Positions 1 through 7,549 are shown, numbered from the stretch's first letter. The stretch is 21,630 nucleotides of DNA from an uncultured Faecalibacterium sp. (GCA_934518555.1 CAKSXW010000029.1:1-21630), one strand, 5' to 3'. Numbers and translations: made by a program. Notes: generated by a model not told the origin, from the letters alone.

Positions 1-61
1 GAAGAACCTGGCCGTCCTGCTCAAAGGTCACGCCGTTGCGAAACTCGCCTGCAGAAATCAT
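1..61 (-). CDS. efp: Elongation factor P, N-terminal fragment (cut by window edge)
   Basis: Only the first 20 codons are present, reading MISAGEFRNGVTFEQDGQVL, which matches the strongly conserved start of EF-P (MISAGDFRNG-type). EF-P binds the ribosome between the P and E sites and relieves stalling at consecutive prolines. The ATG at 59-61 is set by a strong ribosome binding site, GGAGGAA, at 67-73 (minus strand reads GGAGGAATTCCTATG). It is the last gene in transcription order here and has its own promoter upstream, so it need not depend on the nfo-like gene before it. The modified lysine region lies outside the window. Confidence 0.93.
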   Translation of the reverse strand, partial: MISAGEFRNGVTFEQDGQVL

Positions 62-112
62 AGGAATTCCTCCATAATTTTAATCTCAGATGCTTAACGC
101 ATATCTCTATTT

Positions 113-141
113 ATTTTACCCAATCCTCTGCCATTTGGCAA
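113..141 (-). promoter_or_regulatory. Sigma-A type promoter for efp
   Basis: On the minus strand a -35 box TTGCCA (136-141) is separated by exactly 17 bases from a -10 box TAAAAT (113-118), followed by an AT-rich leader and the efp ribosome binding site. A short inverted repeat (TGCCA, two bases, TGGCA) overlaps the -35 box. The rest of the 62-168 gap shows no clear terminator for the upstream gene. Confidence 0.7.
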
Positions 142-168
142 GGGGTTTCGGGCAGAAAAGCGATGAAA

Positions 169-1047
169 TTACCGATTTTTTTGCAAATCACACGCTGTTT
201 GGTACATCTTCTGCATAACGCAGGCATCCTCGGCCTGGGTACCGGCACTTTCACAGATGATCACCGGCTGCAGCCCCCGCTCCGCCAGCAGCTCCATCAG
301 GGGCTGAGGCTCCGGGCCGAACTGGGTGTCGGCAAAGGTCCAGTGGCGTTTTTCGCCGCCCTTGGAGTACTCGATGCGAGAAAAGTGCACATGGAACTGC
401 CGGGCACGCTGGTCTGCCAGCACCTGTTCCATCCGGTCCAGGATGGCAGCATAGTCTGCCTTGGAGCGGATGCCTCCCAGGGTACGGGCGTTCAGGTGGC
501 CAAAGTCGATGCAAGGGGTGATCCGGGGATCCACCCCACAGAGGGCCAGCACCTCCTCCAGGGTGCCCAGCTGGCCCACCTTGCCCATGGTCTCCGGGCA
601 CAGGGTCATGTCCTCATACCCGGCCTGGTCCAGGGCCTCCTGGGCCCTGCGGAGGGTGTCCAGGGCCTTTTCCAGGGCTGTCTCCCGGCTCTGCTTGCCG
701 CAGCTGCCGGAGTGGAAGATGATCCGTCGGCCCCCCAGAGCCCGGCACACCGCCGCACTCTGCAGCAGATACTGGATGCTGTTGAGCCGTTTGTCCTCCT
801 CCAGGCTGGACATACTGATATAGTAGGGGGCGTGGACGCTGAACAGCAGGTCCTTGGGAGCCGCCAGGGCGGCCATCTGCTGGGCCTTTTCCAGCCCCAG
901 CCGGACCCCTCGTCCGCACTGGTATTCAAAGGCGTTCAGGCCCATTTCAGCGGTGTACTGGGGCACCTCCAGGCTGCTTTTGTAGCCCCGGGCTGCAAAG
1001 CTGTCGCTGGTACCGGCGGTGCCGAACCGGATCTTTTCCTGGGTCAC
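169..1047 (-). CDS. Endonuclease IV-like TIM-barrel protein (AP endonuclease family 2 fold)
   Basis: The 292-residue protein resembles the endonuclease IV (Nfo) superfamily, whose members cleave DNA at abasic sites or act as sugar-phosphate isomerases. Likely metal ligands fall in the expected order: H72 (VHAPYYIS), H112 (FHSGS), E152 (PETMGK), D181 and H184 (CIDFGHLNAR), H219/H221 (HVHFS), H235 (EKRHW) and E266 (ICESAG). The position matching E. coli Nfo Asp229 appears to be K233, two residues before H235, with E232 beside it. The start is GTG at 1045-1047; it overlaps the yqeG stop by four bases (GTGA) and has GGGGAG about 10 bases upstream, which suggests translational coupling. Fold assignment is firm; whether it is a true AP endonuclease is uncertain, so no symbol is given. 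Confidence 0.8.
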   Translation of the reverse strand: MTQEKIRFGTAGTSDSFAARGYKSSLEVPQYTAEMGLNAFEYQCGRGVRLGLEKAQQMAALAAPKDLLFSVHAPYYISMSSLEEDKRLNSIQYLLQSAAVCRALGGRRIIFHSGSCGKQSRETALEKALDTLRRAQEALDQAGYEDMTLCPETMGKVGQLGTLEEVLALCGVDPRITPCIDFGHLNARTLGGIRSKADYAAILDRMEQVLADQRARQFHVHFSRIEYSKGGEKRHWTFADTQFGPEPQPLMELLAERGLQPVIICESAGTQAEDACVMQKMYQTACDLQKNR

Positions 1048-1547
1048 AGGGTCTTTTCTCCCCGGTCATAATACTTCTGCCAGTGCTTTTTTTCCCACTT
1101 GCGCTTCAGGATGACCTGGGCCCCCAGGTCCGGGCCCCGGGGCACCACCATCAGCCCGGGGATGCCGTAAAGGGCCGCTGCCATGCGGTCGGCGTAGAGC
1201 TGGTCCCCCACCATGGCCATCTGGCGGCGTTTTACCCCCATGCGGCACCGGGCCACCATCAGGGCAAAGGGCAGGGGCTTGGCAGAGCGGTACAAAAAGG
1301 CCAGCCCCAGCTTTTGGGCAAAGGGGCGCACCCGTTTTTCAGACCCGTTGGACACGATGGTCAGCCGGACCCCGGCGTTCTGCATGGTCTCCAGCCACTG
1401 GGCCACCTCCACCGGCAGCTCCTGGCTGCGGTCGGCAGTAAGGGTGTTGTCAATGTCCAGCACCAGGGCCGTGATGCCCTTGGCGGCCAGCCATTCCGGG
1501 GTGATGTGGGTAACGTCCTTGAAAACATATTGGGGGGTGATGAGCAT
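1044..1547 (-). CDS. yqeG: YqeG family HAD-type phosphatase
   Basis: The 167-residue product has the haloacid dehalogenase motif I LDIDNTL (D31, D33), motif II TIVSNG (residues 63-68), a lysine in SAKP (K90) and the motif III/IV region VGDQLYAD (D116, D120). This is the layout of the YqeG family (HAD subfamily IIIA), small cytoplasmic phosphatases whose substrate is not firmly established. The reading frame stays open upstream to an ATG at 1700, but that part runs through a repeat element and does not resemble the family. The ATG at 1545-1547 gives the usual N-terminus MLITPQYVF. The ribosome binding site for this start (GAGAGGG) is formed by the end of the repeat. The gene is translationally coupled to the nfo-like gene downstream. 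Confidence 0.88.
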   Translation of the reverse strand: MLITPQYVFKDVTHITPEWLAAKGITALVLDIDNTLTADRSQELPVEVAQWLETMQNAGVRLTIVSNGSEKRVRPFAQKLGLAFLYRSAKPLPFALMVARCRMGVKRRQMAMVGDQLYADRMAAALYGIPGLMVVPRGPDLGAQVILKRKWEKKHWQKYYDRGEKTL

Positions 1548-1553
1548 AGTAAA

Positions 1554-1720
1554 AACCCTCTCAGTCTCGCATTCGCTCGACAGCTCCCCCGACAGGGGGA
1601 GCTTTTGCGGCTTTTGCAAAGTATATTCTTCTCCGAAAAGATGAAACCTTTCCTCTTCAGCACAAAAAGCTCGCCCCTTTGGGAAAGCTGGCAAACCCAC
1701 AGGGTTCGACTGAGAGGGTT
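1554..1720. repeat. Full-length inverted-pair repeat element (copy 1) between rpsU and yqeG
   Basis: A 167-base element is bounded by perfect 13-base inverted ends, AACCCTCTCAGTC at 1554-1566 and its complement at 1708-1720. Just inside the left end is a 9-bp stem (1582-1590 with 1595-1603, AGCTCCCCC/GGGGGAGCT). Near the right end is a related imperfect hairpin, about 1668-1690. On the minus strand the right-hand hairpin is followed by TTTTTGTG, so it looks terminator-like and points into the element. The core (1604-1665) is AT-rich and has a lone TATACT at 1620-1625 on the minus strand with no good -35 box. No coding capacity or transposase is present. Confidence 0.75.
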
Positions 1721-1733
1721 CACAAATGAAAAT

Positions 1734-1760
1734 AGGAGAGCCTGTGATACAGGCTCTCCT
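1734..1760 (-). terminator. Rho-independent terminator of rpsU
   Basis: A perfect 12-bp stem (AGGAGAGCCTGT, 1734-1745, with its complement at 1749-1760) with a 3-base loop is followed on the minus strand by the T-rich run ATTTTCATTTG. It lies about 60 bases after the rpsU stop codon and closes a single-gene unit. Confidence 0.85.
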
Positions 1761-1818
1761 ACATCGGCGTTAGCAACGCGTTTTGAAATCTAAAGCAACA
1801 GCGATCTCAAGCAGTTGA

Positions 1819-1995
1819 TTACTTGAACTTGCGCTTGCGGGCTGCTTCGGACTTCTTCTTGCGCTTAACAGACGGCTTCTCGTAAGCCTCGCGCTTACGG
1901 ACCTCTGCGAGCACACCGCTGCGAGCAGTGCTGCGCTTGAAGCGACGCAGTGCGCTTTCCAGCGACTCGCCCTCTTTAACACGAATTTCCGACAT
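1819..1995 (-). CDS. rpsU: 30S ribosomal protein S21
   Basis: This 58-residue, very basic protein begins [20 protein letters not shown] and ends in a lysine/arginine-rich tail ([15 protein letters not shown]), the typical S21 pattern and length. S21 sits on the 30S subunit near the 3' end of 16S rRNA and supports initiation. The start is the ATG at 1993-1995, preceded by AAGGGAGGG at about 2002-2010. The gene stands alone: a near-consensus promoter lies about 60-90 bases upstream and a strong terminator lies downstream. The leader can form a small hairpin (GTTAC, CAT, GTAAC at 2035-2047) close to the predicted transcript start. Confidence 0.96.
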   Translation of the reverse strand: MSEIRVKEGESLESALRRFKRSTARSGVLAEVRKREAYEKPSVKRKKKSEAARKRKFK

Positions 1996-2058
1996 CTTAT
2001 TCCCTCCCTTGGACCGTGAGGCAGGAATTTCGTTGTTACATGGTAACTAACAGTAGAC

Positions 2059-2087
2059 AGTATAGCGCATTTTCCCGGGTTCGTCAA
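2059..2087 (-). promoter_or_regulatory. Strong sigma-A promoter for rpsU
   Basis: On the minus strand TTGACG (2082-2087) and TATACT (2059-2064) are separated by exactly 17 bases. Upstream is an A/T-rich block (about 2088-2130) that could act as an UP element; it includes a TCAAAA/TTTTGA palindrome at 2110-2122. Transcription should begin near 2052. Between this block and the leuS stop (2131-2215) I see no convincing leuS terminator. Confidence 0.85.
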
Positions 2088-2215
2088 CCTTTTTTTGAAA
2101 GTTTTTTGCTCAAAACTTTTGAAAATATTTTGAACATCCGCTGCCGGGTGTTTCCTGCGCCAGCCTGCCTCCCCGGGTGATGGTATGTTCACGCTTTGCA
2201 GCGCAACAGCAGCTC

Positions 2216-4765
2216 TCAGCCCTTGACAGCCAGGTTCACCAGGCGGCCCTTGACGTAGATCTCCTTCACCAGCTGCTTACCCTCCAGGGCGGCGGCCACA
2301 GCCGGGTCTGCCTTGGCGGCAGCAATGGCGGCAGCGGCGTCCATATCGGCAGCCACCTTCAGCCGTGCCTTCACCTTGCCGTTTACCTGCACGGCGATCT
2401 CCACCGTGCTCTCCACGCACTTGGCCTCCTCATAGGCAGGCCAGGGGTAATAGGCCAGCTGCTGGTCATGGCTGTGGCCCAGCTTTACCCACAGCTCCTC
2501 GGTCATGTGGGGAGCAAAGGGGTTCAGCAGCTGCACCAGGGTCTCAAACTCTGCCTTGGTGGCACCGCCGTTGTCGTACATAGCGTTCACCAGGGTCATG
2601 AGCTGAGCAATGGCAGTGTTCATCTTCAGGCCCTCAATGTCTGCACTGACCTTCTTGATGGTCTGGTGCATCAGGGTCTCCATCCCAGAGCGGTAGCCCT
2701 CGCCCTCCACCAGCTTATCGCTGAGGCCCCAGACACGGTCCAGGAAGCGGTTGCAGCCTGCAATGGCAGAGGTCTGCCAGGGGGCAGCCTGCTCAAAGTC
2801 GCCCATGAACATCTCGTACAGACGCATGGTGTCGGCACCGTACTGGTCCACCACCTCGTCGGGGTTGATGACGTTGCCCAGGCTCTTGGACATCTTCACG
2901 ATGGGATGCCGGGCCATCTCGCCGTACTTTTCTTCCAGAGCCTTCTCGGCGGCCTTCTGGCTGCCGTACTCCTTCAGCAGCTTCTCCTGCTCCTCAGCAG
3001 GCAGGTTCACGAAGCTGTGGGGGTTCAGGCCCAGGATCATGCCGTGGGCAGTGCGCTTCTGGTAGGGCTCGGCAGTGGGCACCACGCCGATGTCGTACAG
3101 GAACTTATGCCAGAACCGGCTGTACAGCAGGTGCAGGGTGGTGTGCTCCATGCCGCCGTTGTACCAATCCACCGGGGACCAGTACTCCAGAGCCTCCTTG
3201 GAGGCAATGGCGTCCTTGCAGTGGGGGTCCATGTACCGCAGGAAGTACCAGGAGGAACCAGCCCACTGGGGCATGGTATCGGTCTCACGGGTAGCAGCGC
3301 CGCCGCAGCAGGGGCAGGTGGTCTTGACCCAGTCGGTGTGGCGTGCCAGAGGGCTTTCGCCGTCGGGACCCGGCTCAAAGTCGGTGATGTCCGGCAGGGT
3401 CAGCGGCAGGCTGCTCTCGGGCAGGGGCTGCCAGCCGCACTTGTCGCAGTGCACCATGGGGATGGGCTCGCCCCAGTAACGCTGGCGGCTGAACACCCAG
3501 TCACGGAGCTTGTAGTTCACCTTATCACGGCCCTTGCCAGTCTCCTCCAGCCAGGCGATCATCTTCTTCTGGGCGTCGGCCACAGACAGACCATTCAGGA
3601 AGCCGGAGTTCACCAGGGTGCCGGTGGCAACATCGGTAAAGGCAGCCTCCTCCAGGTTGGAGGGGGTGCTGCCCTGGACCACCTCGATGATGGGCAGGTC
3701 AAACTTCTTGGCGAACTCCCAGTCACGGGTATCGTGGGCCGGCACAGCCATGATGGCACCGGTGCCGTAGGTGGACAGCACATAGTCAGAGATAAAGATG
3801 GGGATCTGGGTCTCGTTGACCGGGTTGATGCCCATGACGCCTTCCAGCTTTACGCCAGTCTTTTCCTTATTCAGCTCGCTGCGCTCAAAGTCGCTCTTCC
3901 GGGCAGCCTCAGCCTGGTAGGCCTTGACGGCCTCAGCGTTCTTGATGACGCCCTTTTCCAGCCATGCCTTCAGCTGTGCGTGCTCCGGAGAGATGACCAT
4001 GTAGGTGGCACCAAACAGGGTGTCGCACCGGGTGGTGTACACCGTCAGGGTGTCCCCGGCAGTGGTGCCAAAGTTCACCTCGGCACCGTGGCTGCGGCCG
4101 ATCCAGTTCTTCTGCTGGGTGGCCACACGCTCAATGTAATCCAGGCCGTCCAGGCCGTCGATGAGCTTGTCGGCGTAGGCAGTGATCTTCAGCATCCACT
4201 GGCTCTTGACCCGGTGGACCACCTCGCTGCCGCAGCGCTCACACACGCCGTTGACCACTTCCTCGTTGGCCAGCACGCACTTGCAGCCGGTGCACCAGTT
4301 GACGTTCATTTCCTTTTTGTAGGCCAGGCCGTGCTTGTACAGCTGCAGGAAGATCCACTGGGTCCACTTGTAGTACTCGGGATCGGTGGTGTTGATCTCA
4401 CGGTCCCAGTCAAAGGAGAAGCCCAGGGCCTTCAGCTGGCTGCGGAAATGGTCCACGTTGCTCTTGGTAACAATAGCCGGGTGGATGTGGTTCTTCATGG
4501 CAAAGTTCTCCGTGGGCAGGCCAAAAGCATCCCAGCCCATGGGGTACAGCACATTGTAACCATTCTTGCGGCGCTTGCGGCTCACCACATCCAGGGCGGT
4601 GTAGCTGCGGGGGTGGCCCACGTGGAGGCCGGCACCCGAGGGGTACGGGAACTCCACCAGAGCGTAGAACTTGGGTTTGGAGTGGTCGATCTCAACATGG
4701 AAGGTCTTTTCGTCCTCCCACACCTTCTGCCACTTGGCCTCAACGGCCTTGTAATCATACTTCAT
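2216..4765 (-). CDS. leuS: Leucyl-tRNA synthetase
   Basis: The 849-residue class I aminoacyl-tRNA synthetase charges tRNA-Leu. The HIGH motif appears as HVGH (residues 48-51) in the leucyl-specific context [13 protein letters not shown], and the KMSKS motif lies at 624-628. Between them are the CP1 editing region (with the [20 protein letters not shown] motif) and cysteine pairs (CTGC/CERC, then CDKC and CPCC) suggesting zinc sites. The C-terminal anticodon-binding part ends with the usual [11 protein letters not shown] segment. The ATG at 4763-4765 gives the usual start [13 protein letters not shown] and has GGAG about 11 bases upstream. A TTG ten codons earlier would add [10 protein letters not shown] and is less likely. 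No T-box leader is visible upstream; the gap holds a repeat element. It is the last gene of the LCP-rsfS-leuS run. Confidence 0.97.
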   Translation of the reverse strand: MKYDYKAVEAKWQKVWEDEKTFHVEIDHSKPKFYALVEFPYPSGAGLHVGHPRSYTALDVVSRKRRKNGYNVLYPMGWDAFGLPTENFAMKNHIHPAIVTKSNVDHFRSQLKALGFSFDWDREINTTDPEYYKWTQWIFLQLYKHGLAYKKEMNVNWCTGCKCVLANEEVVNGVCERCGSEVVHRVKSQWMLKITAYADKLIDGLDGLDYIERVATQQKNWIGRSHGAEVNFGTTAGDTLTVYTTRCDTLFGATYMVISPEHAQLKAWLEKGVIKNAEAVKAYQAEAARKSDFERSELNKEKTGVKLEGVMGINPVNETQIPIFISDYVLSTYGTGAIMAVPAHDTRDWEFAKKFDLPIIEVVQGSTPSNLEEAAFTDVATGTLVNSGFLNGLSVADAQKKMIAWLEETGKGRDKVNYKLRDWVFSRQRYWGEPIPMVHCDKCGWQPLPESSLPLTLPDITDFEPGPDGESPLARHTDWVKTTCPCCGGAATRETDTMPQWAGSSWYFLRYMDPHCKDAIASKEALEYWSPVDWYNGGMEHTTLHLLYSRFWHKFLYDIGVVPTAEPYQKRTAHGMILGLNPHSFVNLPAEEQEKLLKEYGSQKAAEKALEEKYGEMARHPIVKMSKSLGNVINPDEVVDQYGADTMRLYEMFMGDFEQAAPWQTSAIAGCNRFLDRVWGLSDKLVEGEGYRSGMETLMHQTIKKVSADIEGLKMNTAIAQLMTLVNAMYDNGGATKAEFETLVQLLNPFAPHMTEELWVKLGHSHDQQLAYYPWPAYEEAKCVESTVEIAVQVNGKVKARLKVAADMDAAAAIAAAKADPAVAAALEGKQLVKEIYVKGRLVNLAVKG

Positions 4766-4846
4766 TTTGTCATCAGCTCCAGACTTTTTATCCAAAATAC
4801 CGTTGCTTGGGGGTGTATGCTTTCAAGCCCTCTGCCTTTGCCAGAA

Positions 4847-4983
4847 AACCCTCTCCGTCATCGCTGCGCGATGCCACCTCCCCCGAGGGGGGAGGTTTTT
4901 GTGCAGGCCGCAGCCTCCCCTCTTTTGCATAAGCTCCCCCTCTCGGGGGAGCTGTCAGGGCGGATGCCCTGACTGAGAGGGTC
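4847..4983. repeat. Full-length inverted-pair repeat element (copy 2) between rsfS and leuS
   Basis: About 137 bases are bounded by imperfect inverted ends (AACCCTCTCCGTCA at 4847-4860; TGACTGAGAGGGTC at 4970-4983; two mismatches in 14). Reading inward from the left there is a small hairpin (CATCGC/GCGATG, about 4859-4873), a C-rich/G-rich hairpin (about 4877-4896), then TTTTTGTG on the plus strand. From the right the mirror arrangement holds: TCAGGGC/GCCCTGA (about 4956-4973), then AGCTCCCCC/GGGGGAGCT (about 4932-4953). It shares ends and layout with copy 1, and it fills most of the rsfS-leuS gap. Confidence 0.78.
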
Positions 4984-5013
4984 CTATTTCGGGCAGACAG
5001 CTGTTTGCCTTTT

Positions 5014-5397
5014 TTATTCCACGGTGCTATCCGGGGTCAGATACTCCGAGATGTCCACCGGTTCGCCGTCGGCCCACAGGTGCTCCAGATCGTAGTAAGC
5101 ACGGCTGTTGGGCACAAAGACGTGGACGATGACGTTGGAGTAGTCCAGCAGCACCCAGTTCTTGGTGTCGTGGCCCTCGGTGCTGTAGGGCTCCAGGCCC
5201 TGCTGGGAAAGCTGGTACTCCACCTCGTTGGCCAGGGACGCCACCTGCGTGGTGGAGGTACCGGAGGCGATCACGAAGTAGTCGGTGAGGACGGTGAGGC
5301 TCTCCACCTTCAGCACCTGCACGTCCTGGGCCTTGTGCTTGTCCAGGATCTTGGCGATCTCAATGGCCAGGGCCTTGCTGTCGTTGAATTTATCCAT
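5014..5397 (-). CDS. rsfS: Ribosome silencing factor RsfS (Iojap family)
   Basis: The 127-residue protein carries the family's conserved blocks: DYFVIASGTS (39-48), the region around EG at 74-75 followed by W81, DYSNVIVHVF (85-94) and YYDLEHLWAD (101-110). RsfS binds ribosomal protein uL14 and blocks subunit joining when nutrients are short. Its position after nadD-yqeK-LCP is the usual one in Clostridia and Bacilli. The ATG at 5395-5397 has GGGAG a few bases upstream. The 63-base gap to the LCP gene contains a 7-bp hairpin (5425-5441) without a T-run on the coding strand, so read-through from the LCP gene is expected. Confidence 0.95.
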   Translation of the reverse strand: MDKFNDSKALAIEIAKILDKHKAQDVQVLKVESLTVLTDYFVIASGTSTTQVASLANEVEYQLSQQGLEPYSTEGHDTKNWVLLDYSNVIVHVFVPNSRAYYDLEHLWADGEPVDISEYLTPDSTVE

Positions 5398-5460
5398 TTG
5401 TTTCTCCCTTCTGTCGGAACAGCCCTCCGCAGGGTGCGGAGCGCCTTGTTTTTTCAGATA

Positions 5461-6834
5461 TTACTGGCCCGAATTGGCAGCCTGACCGTCCGTGGTCACC
5501 GCACCGGAAAGGTCGGTGTCACCGCTGAGGATGGCGTCGTCGGACTCCTTGTCGATGCGGCCCATATACTGCACGTTGGCGTCGGTGGAGGCGCTGCCGT
5601 GGGGCCACTGGTCGGTGACCAGGTTCATCTCGCTGGCATCCACCGGGCCGGTGTAGGTGCAGAAATACTGGTTCAGCAAAGCAGCGATGGAACCGGCGTC
5701 CGGCACCACGCAGGAGTAGCCGTCAAAGCTGTCGGTCTTGCCCACATTGGGCACTCCCATAAACACCGGAGTCTGGGCCAGGATGATGTTGGAACTGTCG
5801 ATCTTCAAAAAGGACGCCACCAACTTGGCGATGGTAGCCAGGTCCATGTCCGTTTTGATATAGTTCTTGAACACCAGGGGCAGCTGGGCCAGGATATCGG
5901 TGATGCCCATGGACCGGGCACGCTTGAACAGGCCTGCGTAGAAGTAACGCTGCATATTCAGGCGGTCGATATCCGAGTTGGCATAGCCGTCACCGTGGCG
6001 GCACCGCACAAAGAACTCTGCCGAGGCACCATCCAGGTTCCGGTAGCCCTTCAGCAGCTTGCTGCCGCCGTAGGACATATCCCGGGGGATATACACCTCA
6101 ATGCCCCCAAAGTTATCCACCATCTCCACCAGGGCCTGCATATCCACGCTGACATAGTAGTCCACCGGCAGGCGGTACTGGTCGTAGATCACATCCGCCA
6201 AAGCGGCAATGCTGCCGCCGTTGGACAGGGCCACCGAGTTGATCTGGTAGTTGGAGGCGGCATAGGTCTTGCCGTTGGACAAGGTCACCTTCCGGTTCTT
6301 GGTGGTCACCAGGCTGTTGCGAGGGATCTGCAGCATGTGCAGGGCCCCGTTTTTGATATCGAACTGGCAGTAAAGGATCATATCCGTCATGCCGTCGTTG
6401 GAGCTGGCATCGCTGTAGTTGCGGCCTTCCTCATAGTCGATGCCGCAGACCAGGATGTTCACCACATCTCCCTTGTACTCCTCGGCGGTCTGGATCTCCT
6501 GCTGGATGGTGGGGGTGCTCTCATCCGGGCGGATGCTGTCCTCCACCTTGTTCAGCACGCTTACGCCGTACACCACGACGCCCGACACCACAGCGATCAC
6601 CGCCATGACCACCGCAAAGGGCAGCCAGAGGGGGCTTTTCTTTTTGGCTTTGCGGCGGCGAGGGGGCTCTGCGGCAGGGCGAGAGGGCCGGGCTGCATGG
6701 CGAGGAGCTTCTTCCCGAGGGGTGCTGTCAGCGGCGGCAGGCTCGGCTGCCGGGCGCTGCCGCTCCGGGGCCGGGGCCTGGCCTGCCTGATGCAGGGAAC
6801 GGTCGGTACGAATGCGACGAGGCGCTTGACTCAT
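5461..6834 (-). CDS. LytR-CpsA-Psr (LCP) family cell-wall glycopolymer ligase
   Basis: This 457-residue membrane protein starts with about 66 cytoplasmic residues rich in proline, alanine and arginine. A basic RRRKAKKK stretch and one transmembrane segment (about residues 69-94) follow, then an extracellular LCP domain (about 122-395) and a short acidic Ser/Asp/Gly tail. LCP motifs visible are DGMTDMILY (147-155), IPRN (170-173; the family usually has IPRD) and VRCRHGDGYANSDIDRLNMQ (276-295) with its arginine pair. LCP enzymes transfer undecaprenyl-linked polymers to peptidoglycan. The ATG at 6832-6834 is chosen because GGAGG lies 11 bases upstream; an in-frame ATG eight codons earlier lacks such a site. 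The gene sits between yqeK and rsfS, as in many Firmicutes, and has its own promoter. Confidence 0.9.
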   Translation of the reverse strand: MSQAPRRIRTDRSLHQAGQAPAPERQRPAAEPAAADSTPREEAPRHAARPSRPAAEPPRRRKAKKKSPLWLPFAVVMAVIAVVSGVVVYGVSVLNKVEDSIRPDESTPTIQQEIQTAEEYKGDVVNILVCGIDYEEGRNYSDASSNDGMTDMILYCQFDIKNGALHMLQIPRNSLVTTKNRKVTLSNGKTYAASNYQINSVALSNGGSIAALADVIYDQYRLPVDYYVSVDMQALVEMVDNFGGIEVYIPRDMSYGGSKLLKGYRNLDGASAEFFVRCRHGDGYANSDIDRLNMQRYFYAGLFKRARSMGITDILAQLPLVFKNYIKTDMDLATIAKLVASFLKIDSSNIILAQTPVFMGVPNVGKTDSFDGYSCVVPDAGSIAALLNQYFCTYTGPVDASEMNLVTDQWPHGSASTDANVQYMGRIDKESDDAILSGDTDLSGAVTTDGQAANSGQ

Positions 6835-6906
6835 GTTGATTGGATCCTCCAGATTCATGGAATGGCAGAAAACCACTGTTCTCTGCAAAAACCTGTCATA
6901 CGCTTT

Positions 6907-6935
6907 AGTATAACATTCCTCGGCAGAATCTGCAA
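6907..6935 (-). promoter_or_regulatory. Sigma-A promoter for the LCP-rsfS-leuS run
   Basis: On the minus strand TTGCAG (6930-6935) and TATACT (6907-6912) are 17 bases apart, lying between the yqeK stop (6968) and the LCP start. The -35 region falls inside a palindrome (GCAGA, T, TCTGC at 6923-6933). That palindrome lies within a wider inverted repeat, CCTCGGC (6918-6924) with GCCGAGG (6952-6958), which could be an operator or a weak hairpin. Confidence 0.7.
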
Positions 6936-6967
6936 TCAGTTTTCGTTTCCAGCCGAGGGACGTTTTT

Positions 6968-7549
6968 TCACCGGGTCTCCCGGCCCTGGGTGGCTGCCAG
7001 GATATCCTGGTAAGCCGCCTGGGACATGGGGTCCAGCGCCTTGCCCTGGGACAGCACAAAATCATTGGTCTGCTTCAGGGCTGCCAGCATGGCAGCGTCC
7101 AGGTCCTTTTTTTCCAGCTTCCGCAGCCGCTCCACCCCGGGCCAATCCCGTTCAGCACTGGTCATATCTGCCAGATACAGGATCTTATCCAGCTGGGTCA
7201 TGCCCGGCCGGCCTGCCGTATGGCAGGCCACTGCAGACAGCACTGCCTCGTCGGTGACCCCCCACTGGGTCCGGGCCAGGATGGCGGCACAGACCCCGTG
7301 CCATACCGACACCGGGCGGCTCACGCCTCCCTGGGCGTACTCCGGGTAGGCTTCCAGGATGCTACGCATCTCCTCCTTGGGCAGCTCCTTGGCACAGTCG
7401 TGGAGCAGAGCCGCCAAGGCCGCCTGCTCCGGGTCTGTCCCGTAGCGCTTGGCCAGCTTGACCGCCATTTTTTTGACGTTGATGGTATGCTCGTACCGCT
7501 TGTCACTCAAGCGGCTGCGGGCAAGTTCCTTTGCTTGCTTCAGGTTCAT
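6968..7549 (-). CDS. yqeK: HD-domain nucleotide hydrolase YqeK
   Basis: The 193-residue protein has the HD metal-binding pattern expected of YqeK: H21 (YEHTINV), H50-D51 (LLHDCAKE), H84 (VWHG), H110 (ACHTAGR) and D128 (YLADM). YqeK proteins hydrolyse Ap4A symmetrically and help limit this stress nucleotide. The chosen ATG at 7547-7549 has AGGAAG nine bases upstream. A longer in-frame start at 7648 would lie deep inside nadD and adds sequence unlike the family. The gene overlaps the nadD 3' end by 47 bases in another frame, so the two are probably translationally coupled. Confidence 0.92.
   Translation of the reverse strand: MNLKQAKELARSRLSDKRYEHTINVKKMAVKLAKRYGTDPEQAALAALLHDCAKELPKEEMRSILEAYPEYAQGGVSRPVSVWHGVCAAILARTQWGVTDEAVLSAVACHTAGRPGMTQLDKILYLADMTSAERDWPGVERLRKLEKKDLDAAMLAALKQTNDFVLSQGKALDPMSQAAYQDILAATQGRETR

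Noticed and set aside
1620..1648. TATACT inside the repeat element as a yqeG promoter
   Set aside because: No acceptable -35 box exists at 16-18 bases and there is no extended -10, so it is mentioned only as a lone motif.
2131..2215. Terminator after leuS
   Set aside because: Several G/C-rich words occur, but I could not find a compact stem followed by a T-run on the minus strand.
4766..4846. Possible T-box leader or promoter upstream of leuS
   Set aside because: No T-box consensus, specifier stem or antiterminator was found, and the TTGAAA and TATTTT candidates are 21 bases apart, too far for a normal promoter.
2177..4972. A 931-codon open frame on the plus strand opposite leuS
   Set aside because: It is antisense to an unmistakable leuS and its translation is rich in His, Gln, Leu, Val and Gly with no recognisable domain. 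It arises because the leuS codon choice avoids codons whose complements are stops.
5420..5456. Hairpin (5425-5441) followed by TTGTTTTTT on the plus strand, resembling a plus-strand terminator
   Set aside because: There is no plus-strand gene for it to terminate, and on the coding strand it lacks a T-run. It may only be a leader hairpin before rsfS.
5005..7257. A 750-codon plus-strand frame opposite rsfS, the LCP gene and yqeK
   Set aside because: It spans several real minus-strand genes and their gaps, has low-complexity composition and no ribosome binding site or family similarity.
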